A stretch of DNA of 64,000 bases from Platerodrilus igneus (Eukaryota > Arthropoda > Insecta > Coleoptera > Lycidae), in contig JARFIW010000115.1 of NCBI GenBank assembly GCA_036346225.1, positions 496,001-560,000 of the forward strand. Direction: 5' to 3'. Shown here piece by piece: positions 35,811-48,049 of this stretch. Made by a program: the position numbers and the translations under genes. Positions within the stretch are counted from its first letter, which is position 1; each line of letters begins with the position of its first letter. A model generated the notes under the pieces. That model did not search any database. It was not told the origin of the DNA and saw nothing but the letters and a program-made list of their open reading frames with translations.

Positions 35811-36240
35811 TCATTCACCTTGAAGTGAGCAGAATGCCTGAGGAAATAGATTTTTGCTATACTTTGAAACGCACACGAAAATGTATTTTCGAATACAAAT
35901 AAACACAGCCTTGAAATGCGGAATTAGACAATGGGTAATAGCGGTTTATTCTATCATTAGCACTAATTGGAGAAAATAAAATTCCATCAGTGACATGCAC
36001 ATTAACCTTCCTATAATGAACTGTTAGAAAATATTTTAAACTAACCAAGGGCGTAAAAGGTTTCAGATTTTATAGGCGAAACCTTTTTGAAGACCTTGAA
36101 AAATGACGCCAAAAGAATTTTGTATCTGTTGGGGACTTTATGAACTTCGACTGCTTCTGGACTTCGAACTTTAGGTACTTAAACAAAAGATGGTTGAACT
36201 TTCCCTGTGTTATTTAAACAATTATCGTTTATTTTTCTAA
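35810..36240. other. Unique spacer between satellites F and G
   Basis: About 430 bp of non-repetitive AT-rich sequence. It has no recognisable gene and no clear mobile-element ends. Confidence 0.5.
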
Positions 36241-39200
36241 TTGGAAAATTTGGACTCTTTGAGATTTAAAAATTTTTCAAGGCATCTTTGGAAATTTTGG
36301 TCTGTACAATTTCTAAATATCTTTACATTTCTCGAGGTTTCCAAACTTTTTGGGCTTGGAAATTTTAGTATTTTACTGTTTTTAAATTTCTGATCTGTAG
36401 AAATTTTTTATAGTAAAAAATTGTACTTGGGATTTTAAAAATCTTGAAAATTATTGGACTTTACAATTTTTGTAAATTTACAATTAATTTCCAAATTTCC
36501 AGCTTTTAAAACTTTGTTTTTAATAAAGAATCGTACTTGCATTTTAAGAATTTTCAATCTTTGGAAATTTTGCCATATTTACGATTTCCAAATTTCCAAA
36601 CTTTGTTTTTATATTCAAAAATCAAACTTGCAATTTTAAAAATTTTCCAACTTTTGGGGTTCAAAGTTTTTGGTAAATTTGGTATGATTTGCAAATTTTA
36701 AATTTCTGATCTTTAAATACTTACAATTTTTAAAAAAATGACGTTTTAGGTTAAAATTTCTGGAAAATTTGGTATGATTTATAATTTGTAATTTTCTAAT
36801 CTTTTAAAACTTTTTCTAAAATTGACTCCGACTTCGATTTTTAAAATTTGTGAATTTAAAAGTTTTGGAAATTTTTGTACGACTTACAATTTCCAAACGT
36901 CCAAGCTTTAAAAATTTTGTTGTCATAATAAAAATCCTGTTTGCAATTTTAAAAATCTTTAAATTTTTGGGCTTCAAAGTTCTTGGAAAATTTGGTGATT
37001 TGTAATTTTAAAATTTCAATTTAAAAAATTTAATTTTCGAACTTTAGAATTATTGGAAAATTTGGTATGATTTGTAATTTGTAAGTTTCTGATCTTTTAA
37101 AACTTTTTCTAAAATTGAGTCTCACTTCCAATTTTTAAATTTGTGAACTTAAAAGTTTTGGAAATTTTTGTACGACTTACAATTTCCAAACTTCCAAGCC
37201 TTAAAAACTTCGTTGTCATAATAAAAATCCTGTTTGCAATTTTAAAAATCTTCAAATTTTTGGGCTTCAAAGTTCTTGGAAAATTTGGTGATTTGCAATT
37301 TTAAAATTTCAATTAAAAAATGTAATTTTTGAACTTTTAAAGTTTTGGAAATTTTGGTATGATTTACAATTTTTAAGTTTCGGATCTTTAAAATTTGGTC
37401 TCACTTTCACTTCCAATTTATAAATTTTTAGACTTCAAACGTCTTGGAAATTTTGGTATGATTTACAATTTTCATCTTTTAAAAACTTTTTTTAATAATA
37501 AATATCGTACTTGCAATTTTAAAAATCTTTGAATTATTGGGGTTCAATATTTTTGAAATTTTTTGACCTAATTTGCAATTTCCAAATTTCTGATCTTTAA
37601 AAACTTCCAAGTTTTAACAAAAATTAATTTTTAGATATTTCGATTCTTTTAAAATATATTTTTCTTTTAAAATTGTGCCACTTTTGCAATTTAAAAATTT
37701 TCGTACTTCGAGTTTTGCAAATTCTTTTAAAAAATGTTTTTCTTTTAAAATTGTGCCGCCTTTGCAATTTAAAAATTTTCGAGTTTTGGAAATTTTGGTA
37801 TGATTTACAATTTCCCAATTTCCAACTTTTAAAAGTGCGTTTTTATAAAAAAAATCGTACTTGCAATTTTAAAACTTAACGTGGGGTTTAACGTTTCTGG
37901 ATAATTTGATATGATTTGCAATTTCCAAATTTCTAATGTTTAGAATTTCCAATTAAAAAAAAATTAAATATTGGCCTTTATAATTTTTGGAAATTTCGAT
38001 ATGATTTACAATTTCCAAATATCCAATCTTTAAAGCTTTGTTTTTATAATAAAAAACGCAATTTTAACAATCTTCGAGTTTTTGGGGTTCAAAGTTTTTG
38101 GAAAATTTGCTATAATTTACAATTTGCAATTTTCGGATTTTTAAAATTGAGTTTAACTTCCAATTTAAAAATCATTAGACCTTAACATTTTTGGAAATTT
38201 TGATACGATTTACAATTTCTAAATTTCGAACCTTTAAAAATTTCATTTGTTATTAAAAAATCCTACTTACAATTTTGAAAATTTCCAATCTTTGGGTCTC
38301 AAAATTTTTGGAAATTTTGATGATTTATTTTCTAAATTTCTAACCCTTAAAAACTGTTTTTCAAATAAAAAAATTGTACTTACAATTAAAAAAATTTCCC
38401 ATTTTTGGGCTTCAAGATATTTGAAAATTTTGGTATGATTTACAATTTCCAAATTTCCAGACTTTAAAGCTTTGTTTTTATAATAAAAAAAGGAATTTTA
38501 ACATTCTTCGAGTCTTTGGGGTTGAAAGTTTTTGGAAAATTGGGTATAATTTACAAATTGCAATTTTGAGTGTTAAGTTCCAATTTAAAAATCATTAGAC
38601 CCTCAAATTTTTGGAAATTTTGATACGATTTACAATTTCTAAATTTCGAACCTTGAAAAATTTCATTTTTAAATAAAAAATCGTACTTACAATTTTGAAA
38701 ACTTCCAATCTTTGGGTCTCAAAATTTTTGGAAATTTTCGTGATTTATTTTCTAACTTTCTGTTTTTGAAATAAAAAAATCGTACCCACAATTAAAAAAA
38801 TTTCCAATGCTTGGACTTCAAAATCTTTGGAAATTTTGGTATGATTTACAATTTCTAAATTTCCATCCTTTAAAAATTTCGTTTTTATAATAAAAAGTCG
38901 TACTTGCACTTTTAAAAATCTTCAAATTTTTGGGCTTTAACGTGTTAGGAAAATTTGATATGATTTCCAAATTTCTGATCTTTAAAACTTCCAATTTAAA
39001 AAAAAATTTGAAAATTTTGGTATGATTTACAATTTTGGAATTTACGACCCTTAAAATTTTGTTTTTATAATAAAAAATTGTACTTGCATTTTAAAATTTT
39101 TTAAATTTTTGGGCTCAAAATTTGGGAAAATGCGGTATGGTTTGCAGTTTCTAAATTTCTGATCTTTAAAAACTTTGTTTTTATAATAAAAAGTCCACTT

Positions 39201-39540
39201 TCGATGATAGTAAAAATAAAAAAAATTTTGGGTTTCAAAGTTTTTGAAAATTTTGGTATGATTTAGAATTTCGAAATTTCCAACCTCTAAAACATCGTTT
39301 TTTAATAAAAAAAAATCGTACGTGCAATTTTAAAGATTTTTAATCTTTGGGCTTCAAAATTTTTGGAAATTTTGGTACGATTTACAATTTCCAAATTTCC
39401 ATACTTTAGAAACCTTGTTTTTATAATGCAAAATCGTACTTTGTAATTTAAAAAATCTTCAAGTTATTTTTGGAAAATTGGGATGATTTGCAATTTCCAA
39501 ACTTCTGATCTATAAAACTTAGTTCACTTGCAATTTTAAA
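36240..39540. repeat. Satellite block G, about 100-125-bp AT-rich unit
   Basis: Units run 'ttttggaaattttggtatga', a 'tttacaatttccaaatttcc' stretch, 'gttttt.taataaaaaatcgtacttgcaa', 'ttttaaaaatctt.aaatttttgggcttcaaa'. The 'tggtatgattta' phrase recurs roughly every 100-125 bp. A longer period of about 296 bp is visible between about 36870 and 37300 (cgacttacaatttccaaac at about 36876 and 37172). No coding potential. Confidence 0.8.
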
Positions 39541-41035
39541 AATTATTAAAGCGGTTATAAGGTCTTAAGGTTTTAGGACTCAAATTTAAGTCCTCATGTT
39601 CTCACGTACTTGTTAATAGCTTAAGTTTTTATTTTCTTTAAGAACTTACGTTCTTCTGGACTTACTGCACAAGTTTACGGCAACTTAAGTCTCTGTTGGT
39701 GCTGAATTCTAGGTTTTTGGTTCTGAAGTTTTGAGGTTTTAACTTTTCAGGAACTTCGTAAAGCGGTTTTAATATCTTAAGGGTGTAGGATTCAAATTTA
39801 AGTCCTCATGTTCTCACGTACTTAATAACAGCTAAAGTTTTTACTTTCTTTAAGAACTTACGTTCTTCTGGACTTACTGCACAAGTTTACGGCAACTTAA
39901 GTCTCTTTTGGTGCTGAATTCTAGGTTTTTGGTTCTGAAGTTTTAAGGTTTTAACGTATCAAGAACTGCGTAAAGCGGTTTTGATGTCTTAAGGTTGTAG
40001 GACTCAAATTTAAGTACTCATGTTCTCACGTGCTTGTTAATAGCTTAAGTTTTTACTTACTTTTACAACTTACGTTCTTCTGGATTAAGTGCACAAGTTT
40101 ACGGCAACTTAAGTCTCTTTTGGTGCTGAAATTCTAGGTTTTTGGTTCTGAAGTTTTGAGGTTTTAACTAATCAAGAACTGCGTAAAGCGGTTTTGAGGT
40201 CTTAAGATTGTAGGACTCAAATTTAAGTCCTCATGTTCTCACGTGCTTGTTAATAGCTTAAGTTTTTATTTTCTTTAGAACTGGACTCAAGTGCACGAGT
40301 TTACGGTAACTTAAGGCTCTTTTGGTACTGAAATTCTAGGTTTTTGGTTTTGAAGATTTGAGGTTTTAACTTATCAAGAACTGCGTAAAGCGGTTTTGAG
40401 GTCTTAAGGTTGTAGGACTCAAATTTAAGTCCTCACGTACTCACGTGCTTGTTAACAGCTTAAGTTTTTACTTTCTTTAAGAACTCACGTTCTTCTGTAC
40501 CTATGTGCACAAGTTTGCGGCAACTTAAGTCTCTTTAGGTGCTGAAATTCTAGGTTTTTGGTTCTGAAGTTTTAAGGTTCTTAACTTATAAAGAACTGCG
40601 TAAAGTGGTTTTGAGGTCTTAAGGTTGTAGGACTCAAATTTAAGTCCTCATATTCTCATGTGCTTGTTAACAGCTTAAGTTTTTACTTTCTTTAAGGACT
40701 TACGTTCTTCTGGGCTTGAGTGCACAAGTTTACGGCAACTTAAGTCTCTTTTGGTTCTGAAATTCTAGGTTTTTGGTTCTGCAGTTTTGAGGTTTTAACT
40801 TATCCAGAACTGCGTAAAGCGGTTTTGATGTCTTAAGGTTGTAGGACTCCAATTTAAGTCCTCATGTTCTCACGTGCTCGTTAACACCTTTCTTTAAGAA
40901 CTTACGTTCTTCTGGACTTACGTGCACAAATCTACGGTAACTTAAGTCTCTTGGTTCTGAAATTCAAGGCTCTTAGGTTCTTTGTTCTTAAGTTTTCGGG
41001 TTTCTGACTTACTAAGAACTACCATAAAAATTCTT
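39540..41035. repeat. Satellite H, seven copies of about 212 bp
   Basis: The 'aagcggttttgaggtcttaa' phrase occurs near 39551, 39762, 39974, 40187, 40389, 40604 and 40818 (spacing 202-215 bp). Each unit continues 'ggactcaaatttaagtcctc', 'atgttctcacgtgcttgtta', 'gcacaagtttacggcaactt', 'ctgaaattctaggtttttgg'. This is one of the most regular, least diverged arrays in the window. Confidence 0.9.
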
Positions 41036-41345
41036 TGGTATTCTAAGGCTTTTAGGTTTTTAAGCACACACTCTTCGGGTCTCAAGCTTGCGATTTGACA
41101 TTCTCGGGCATTTGAGTCCTGAAGTTTTAAGTTGTAGGACTTAAACCCCTGCGTTCTTAAGTGCTTGATGTTCTTAAGTTTCTGGTTGCTCTTCTTTTGA
41201 GTTTATTCAAGTTCTGTTTCGACGTTAGATCTTTCAGTTCGTAAGCTTAAGTTCCGATCTTCTCATGACCTTAAGCTCATGTGTTCTTAAGTAGGACTCA
41301 AGCTGTTACTGCCTTAAATCAGTGTTTTAGTGCTTAATACCGCAG
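41035..41345. repeat. Degenerate fringe of satellite H
   Basis: About 300 bp that still contains scattered H words (cttaagttttcgggtttctg, 'gtaggacttaaac', 'cttaagctcatgtgttctta') in shuffled order. It looks like decayed edge copies of the array. Confidence 0.6.
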
Positions 41346-42285
41346 AAAACATTTGAGATCATTTGTGCGTACGTCAAGGGCGTGTTTAGAAGGGCGATAG
41401 CACCCCCGAAAAACACTCTCGCTTTCGCCTTTTCATTTTCAAATCGCTTGCATGCTCGAGCTTTTCCCATACCAACTCCATCGAAATGTCATGATTTATA
41501 AATAGCGCGATTAAACATTCAACAGCATGAAAAACGCAACCTTGTACGTCACCAATAGTGCCGCATATTCAAGGGTACACTGGGTTCCCGACCCCAAACA
41601 ACGTTTGAACTTGAAAATATTGATTGCGACGCGTCGCGGTGGCTTTTAAAGCGTCTGTAGTTCCCCGGCCGTCCGTCCCCGCCCGCTAGTGGATGCAATG
41701 CTCTCTTGATTCGTTATTATTAGTGATAATTGTTTAATGGAGTCGACCCAGTTGCAGATTTCTGTCGCGTTGTTCATTCATGCATGGTGAGCAAGAAAAA
41801 AAGCACGCGGGTCAAATTCTAGAAAGGATTAGTCAGTGTCGGTGACGTAAGAGGCGCCTTATTAAAGAGGAAGAGTGTGGGTAAGTTTGGAGGATTTGGA
41901 AAGGGTTTGTGATCGCATTTTGCGGCGTAAAATCGAAGTTCAATTGTTTGGTAAGTAAAGGAAGGGCGCTGTCTGGATATTTCTAAGGGGTTGCTTTCTG
42001 AGATTTTCTGAATTGTCTGAAAATTTATTTTGAAAGAGGTTAAGGACCTGATTTTCCATGGCGGCGCCGTTGTAATACGATTTACGATCAGTTGGGAAAC
42101 CTAAGCGCCGATAATTTTAATCGCTACATCCACTTTGGCAGGGATTTAACCGCCGCGTCGTAACGCAGTTGGTACTTCAGCTTTTTCGCGCCTTAATTTC
42201 CCGCGTAAATGAGATGTGACAGAAAAATCGACGACACATCAGTTTAACCACACTATTTTGACGCTTTTCACTTTAAATTTCTAGA
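41345..42285 (+). promoter_or_regulatory. Unique CpG-richer island, promoter-like (tentative)
   Basis: This is the most gene-like non-coding stretch in the window. It has a TATAAATA box at 41497-41504 and a GC-rich patch (ccccggccgtccgtccccgc) near 41661-41685. Donor-like GTAAGT sites lie at 41881 and near 41951. A 'gcggcgccg' patch lies near 42062. It could hold a promoter and non-coding first exon of a gene on the plus strand, or a fragment of one trapped between satellites. No coding exon is seen downstream, where satellite I begins. This is inference only. Confidence 0.25.
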
Positions 42286-45200
42286 AACTATGAATGACAG
42301 AACAGTATAAAGAACTTTTTAGAAAAACGATAACAAAACTTTCACAATTTAAAGAAATTTTTAGAAACTACGTTACAAAAATTATACAAGAAATTCTAGA
42401 AAGTAAAGTTTTTACAGAAATTTCTAGAAAGTAGATTTTTGGAATGCAAAGATTTCACTATTTACATAAATTTCAAGACACACAACACGAAAATTTCAAA
42501 AGAAATTCTAGAAAGCAAATTTCACACTTTACAGAAATTTCCGGAAAGCGAAGATTTAAAAAGTGAATTAATCCTTCATAAATTTACAGAACATTCTGCA
42601 AATGACAACACAAAAAATGTTAAAAAAATTCTAGCAAGTAGCTTTAAACCATTAACAGAACTTTCTAGAAGACAGATTTCTCGAAACCAAAGCTTGTAAA
42701 TTTCTAGAAACTAAAAATGAGAGAATAGTAAAGAACTTTCTAGAAAAAAGATTCTTGGGAAACGAGGCGTACACAATTTCAAGAAATTCCTAGAAACTAC
42801 AATACAAAAATTATACCAGAAATTCTAGAAAGTAAAGTTTTTACAGAAATTTCTAGAAAGTAGATTTTTGGAATGCAAAGATTGTACTATTTACATAAAT
42901 TTCTATACACACAACACGAAAATTTCAAAAGAAATTCTAGAAAACAAATTTCACACTTTACAGAAATTTCTGGAAAGCGAAGATTTAAATATTTACAGAA
43001 CATTCTAGAAACGACAACACAAAAAATGTAAAAAATTCTAGTAAGTAGCTTTCAAATCATTAATCAGAAATTTCTAGAAAACAGATTTCTCGAAACCAAA
43101 GCTCGTAAATTTCTAGAAACTAGGAATGAGAGAATAGTAAAGAACCTTCTAGAAAAAAGATTCTTGGGAAGCGAAGCTTACACAATTTAAAGAAATTAAT
43201 ACAAAAATTATACAAGAAATTCTGGTAAGTAACGTTTTTACAGAAATTTCTAGAAAGTAGATTTTTGGAATGCAAAGATTTCACAATTTACATAAATTTC
43301 TTGAAACTACAACACGAAAATTTCAAAAGAAATTCTAGAAAGTGAATTTCACACTTTACAGAAATTTCTGGAAAGCTAAGAATTAAAAAGTGAATCACTC
43401 CTTCATAAATTTACAGAACATTCTAGAAACGACAACACAAAAATGTAAAAAAAATTCTAGTAAGTAGCTTTCAAACCATTAACAGAAATTTTTAGAAGAC
43501 AGATTTCTCGAAACCAAAGCTTGTAAATTTTTAGAAACTAAAAATGAGAGAATAGTAAAGAACTTTCTAGAAAAAAGATTCTTGGGATATGAGGCGTACA
43601 CAATTTCAAGAAATTCCTAGAAACTACAATACAAAAATTATACAAGAAATTCTAGAAAGTAGATTTTTGGAATGTAAAGATTTCACAATTTACATAAATT
43701 TCTATAAACTACAACACTTAAATTTTAAAAGAAACTCTAGAAAGCAAATTTCACACTTTACAGAAATTTCTGGAAAGCGAAGATTAAAAAATTTACAAAA
43801 CATTCTAGAAACGACAACACAAAAAATGTAAAAAAAATTCTACCAAGTAGCTTTCAAACCATTAACAGAAATTTCTAGAAAGCAGATTTCTCGAAACCAA
43901 AGCTTGTAAATTTCTAGAAACTAGAAATGAGAGAATAGTAAAGAACTTACTAGGAAAAAGCTTCTTGGGAACCGAAGCTTACACGATTTAAAGAAATTCC
44001 TAGAAACTACAATACAAAAATTATACAAGAAATTCTATAAAGTAAAGTTTTTACACAAATTTCTAGAACGTAAATTTTTGAAATGCAAAGATTTCACTAT
44101 TTACGTAAATTTCAAGACACGCAACACGAAAATTTCAAAAGAAATTGTAGAAAGCAAATTTCACACTTTTCAGAAATTTCTGGAAAGCGAAGATTTAAAA
44201 AGTGAATCAATCCTTCATAAATTTACAGAACATTCTAGAAACGACAACACAAAAAATGTTAAAAAAATTCTAGCAAGTAGCTTTCAAACCATTAACAGAA
44301 ATTTTTAGAAGACAGATTTCTCGAAACCAAAGCTTGTAAATTTCTAGAAACTAGGAATGAGAGAATAGTAAAGAACCTTCTAGAAAAAAATTCTTGGGAA
44401 GCGAAGCTTACACAATTTAAAGAAATTTCTAGAAACTACAATACAAAAATTATACAAGAAATTCTAGAAAGTAAAGTTTTTACACAAATTTCTAGAAAGT
44501 TGGTTTTTGCAATGCAAAGATTTCACTATTTACATAAATTTCACACTTTGCAGAAATTTCTGGAAATGACAACACAATAAATGTAAAAAAATTCTAGCAA
44601 GTAGCTTTCAAACCATTAACAGAAATTTTTAGAAGACAGATTTCTCGAAACCAAAGCTTGTAAATTTCTAGAAACTAGAATTGATAGAATAGTAAGGAAC
44701 TTTCTTCTTGGGAAGCTAAGCTTACACAAATTTCTAGAAAGTAGATTTTTGGAATGCAAAGATTTCGCAATTTACATCAATTTCTAGAAACTACAACACG
44801 AAAATTTTAAAAGAAATTTTAGAAAGCAAATTTCACACTTTACAGAAATTTCCGGAAAGCGAAGATTTAAAAAGTGAATCAGTCCTTCATAAATTTACAG
44901 AACATTCCAGAAACGCCAACACAAAAATGTAAAAAAAATTCTAGCAAGTAGCTTTCAAACCATTAACAGAAATTTCTAGAAAACAGATTTCTCGAAACCA
45001 AAGCTTGTAAATTTCTAGAAACTAGAAATAAGAGAATAGTAAAGAACTTTCTAGAAAAAAGATTCTTGGGAAGCTAAGCTTACACAATTTAAAGAAATTT
45101 CTAGAAACTACAATACAAAAATTATTCAAGAAATTCTAGAAAGTAAAGCTTTTTAGAAATTTTTAGAAAGTAGATTTTTGGAATGCAAAGATTCCACAAT

Positions 45201-46389
45201 TTACATAAATTTCTCGAAACACAACACTAAAATTTTAAAAGAAATTCTAGAAAGCAAATTTCAAACTTTACAGAAATTTCCGGAAAGCGAAGATTTAAAA
45301 AGTGAATCAGTCCTTCATAAATTTACAAAACATTCTAGAAACTACATCACAAAAAAAGGAAAAGAAATTCTAGCACAGAATTTCTATAAAGCAGATTTTT
45401 CGAAACCAAAGCTTGTAAATTTCTAGAAACTAGAAATGAGAAAACAGTAAAAACTTTCTAGAAAAAAGCTTCTTGGAAAGCGAAGCTTACACAATTTAAA
45501 GAAACTCCTAGAAACTACAACACAAAAATTATAAAAATAAGTCTAGAAGGTCTTCAAACATTTGCAGAAATTCGTAGAAAACAGGTATTTTAGAAAGCAA
45601 TGCGTTTAAATTTTACATAAATTTCCAGCAACAGAAAATGTAAAAAAATTTCTAGAAAATAAAAATTTTTAGAAGCAAAGTTTTCACAATTTACAGAAAT
45701 TTCTAGAAACTACAATACTAAAATTGTAAACTAATCTCTGAATCATTTACACGAATTTCTAGAAAAGAAAGCTTTTTAGAAAGCAATACTTTTCAAAGAT
45801 CTACAGAAATTTATAGAAACCATCTTTGAGGAAAATTTAATGAAATTACGGGAAAGCAGTTATTAGAAAGCAGTCTTCACAATTTACAGAACTTCTAGAA
45901 AACAAAGCTTTCAAGCCATTAAAAGCTTTTAAAATTTTGTACAGAAATTTCTAGAAACCGAAAATAGGAAAAATTTAAAGAAATTTCAAATAACAAAGAT
46001 GTTTAGAAAGCAAAGCTTCCCAAATTTCAAAAATTTCCAGAAACTACAACACGAAAATTGTAAAAGATTTTCTAGACAGCAAACCTTTCAAACCGTTTAC
46101 AGAAATTTCTAGAGAACAAAGATTGCTAGAAAGCAAAGCTTTTAAAATTTTCGCCGCAATTTCTAGAAACTAAAAATGCGAGAATTTTAAATTTTTTTAG
46201 AAAGCAAAAGATTTTTTAGAAAGCCTTCGCAATATACAGCGCTCTGCAAACGATTTTTAGAAAGCAACGCTTTTAAATATTTACGGAAATTTCTAGAAAC
46301 TAGAAATGAGCGAATAATTAAGATCTTTCTACAAAGAAATTATTTTTGGAAACAAAGCTTTTACAATTTAAAGAAATTTCTTGAAAATA

Positions 46390-46595
46390 CAACACAAACT
46401 TTGCTTTCTAAAAATTTTAAAATCGCCACTTTTTAAAAATCTGCTTTCTAGAAATTTATGTAAATGGTCTGAAAGCTTTGCTTTCTATCTAGAATTTTTA
46501 TTCTTTCTAAAAAATTTAAAATCGCTACTTTTAAAAATGTTTTCTAGAAATTTTTGTAAATGGTCTGAAAGCTTTACTTTCTATCTAGAATTTTT
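46390..46595 (-). repeat. Inverted segment of satellite I
   Basis: Within the array about 200 bp (two sub-units with 'gtaaatggtctgaaagctt' at about 46456 and 46556) are in reverse-complement orientation relative to the array on both sides. Its right edge is the centre of a long hairpin. Confidence 0.85.
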
Positions 46596-46687
46596 ATTCT
46601 AGATAGAAAGTAAGCTTTCAGACCATTTACAAAAATTTCTAGAAAACAGATTTAAAAAGTGACGATTTTAAAATTTTTAGAAAGAAA
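46501..46687. repeat. Long hairpin, about 90-bp arms, 4-nt loop
   Basis: The left arm 46501-46591 and right arm 46596-46687 are reverse complements with only a few mismatches and indels. The loop is TTTT (46592-46595), between tctagaat and attctaga. The core is 'tttgtaaatggtctgaaagc' facing 'gctttcagaccatttacaaa'. Confidence 0.9.
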
Positions 46688-48049
46688 AGCCTTACAGAAA
46701 CTTCTAGATACTACAGTACGAAAATTGTGACAAATTCTCGGAAGCAAAGCTTTGAAACCATTTACAGAAATGAAATAATCTAAAGATATTTTTAGACAGA
46801 CAAGATTTTTAAAAACAAAGCCAGCAATTTACAAGAATTTCTAGAAAACAAAGATTTTTAAGAAGCTACGCTTTTGAATGTTTACAGAAATTTCTAGAAA
46901 CTAGAAATGAGAGAATAGTAAAGAACTCCCTAGCAAGGAAAGAATATTGGAAAGCAGAGCTTTCACAATTTAAAGAAATTTCTAGAACACAAAAATTATA
47001 AAGAAATTCTAGAAAGCAAAACTGCTGCCATTTACAGAAATTTCTAGAAATAACAAAGATTTTTAGAAACTAAAGCGCTTATATTTTTATGGAAATTTCT
47101 AGAAACCAGAAATAAGATAAAGAAATTTCAAGAAAGCAACGATTTTTAGAAAAGCAAACCTTCCAAATTTAATTAATTTTCTAGAAACTACAACACGAAA
47201 ATTGTAAAAGAAATTCTAGAAAGTAAAACTTTCAAACCATTTACATAAATTTCTAGAAAATAAAGAATTTGAAGAAGCAAGGCTTTTAAAATGTTTACAG
47301 AAATTCTAGAAACCAGAAATGAGAAAAGTTTCTAGAAATTTTTAGAAAGCAGCGCCTTGATAGTTTACTGAAATTTCTAGAAACTCCAAGGAATATCGCA
47401 AAAAATTCTCGGACGTTGAGCTTTCAAAATATTTAAGAAGATTTCTAGTAACTAGAAATGAGAGAATAGTAAAGAACTTTCTAGAAAGAAGAGACTTTTG
47501 GAAAGCAAAGCTTTCACAATTTAAAGAAATTTCTAGAAACTACAGCAGAAATAAATTCTAGCCAATGAAATTTTATAGCCCTTTACAGAAACTTTTAGAA
47601 AACAATAACGCTTTTAAAACTTTTACAAAATATCTAGAAACTAGAAAATTTTAAAGAAATTTCTGGAATTCAAAATTTTCGGAAGGAAAAGTTTGCACAA
47701 TTTCCATAAATTTCTAGAAACCAATACGAAAATCGTGAAAGAAATTGTAGAAAGCAAAGCTTTCAAGTCATTTACAGACAATTTCTCAAAAACAAAGATT
47801 TTTAGATTTTTAGAAAGCAAGCATTTAAAATTTTTACGAAATTTCTAGAAAGTAGAAATTAGAAATAATTAAAAAATTTCTAGGAAGCAACGATTTTTAG
47901 AAAGCAACGCTTTCGCAATTTACAAAAACTTTTAGAAAAGAAATATTTTTAAACAGCTCTTTTAATTTTTTTGCAGAAATTTCTAGAAATCAGTAATGAG
48001 AAAGTATTTAAAACTTCCTAAAAATCAAATAGAAAATATTTAAGAATGA

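Larger units (their letters stand above)
42285..48040. repeat. Satellite I, about 410-bp higher-order unit rich in TTCTAGAA
   Basis: The phrase 'gtaaatttctagaaacta..aatgagagaatagt' recurs near 42701, 43110, 43528, 43911, 44341, 44665, 45011 and 45420 (324-430 bp apart). Within each unit, sub-repeats of about 30-60 bp of the form 'acagaaatttctagaaagca' follow each other. After 45.5 kb the order is looser. The sub-motif GAAATTTCTAGAA occurs many times (for example 42417, 42846 and 47037). ORFs are short read-through. Confidence 0.9.
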
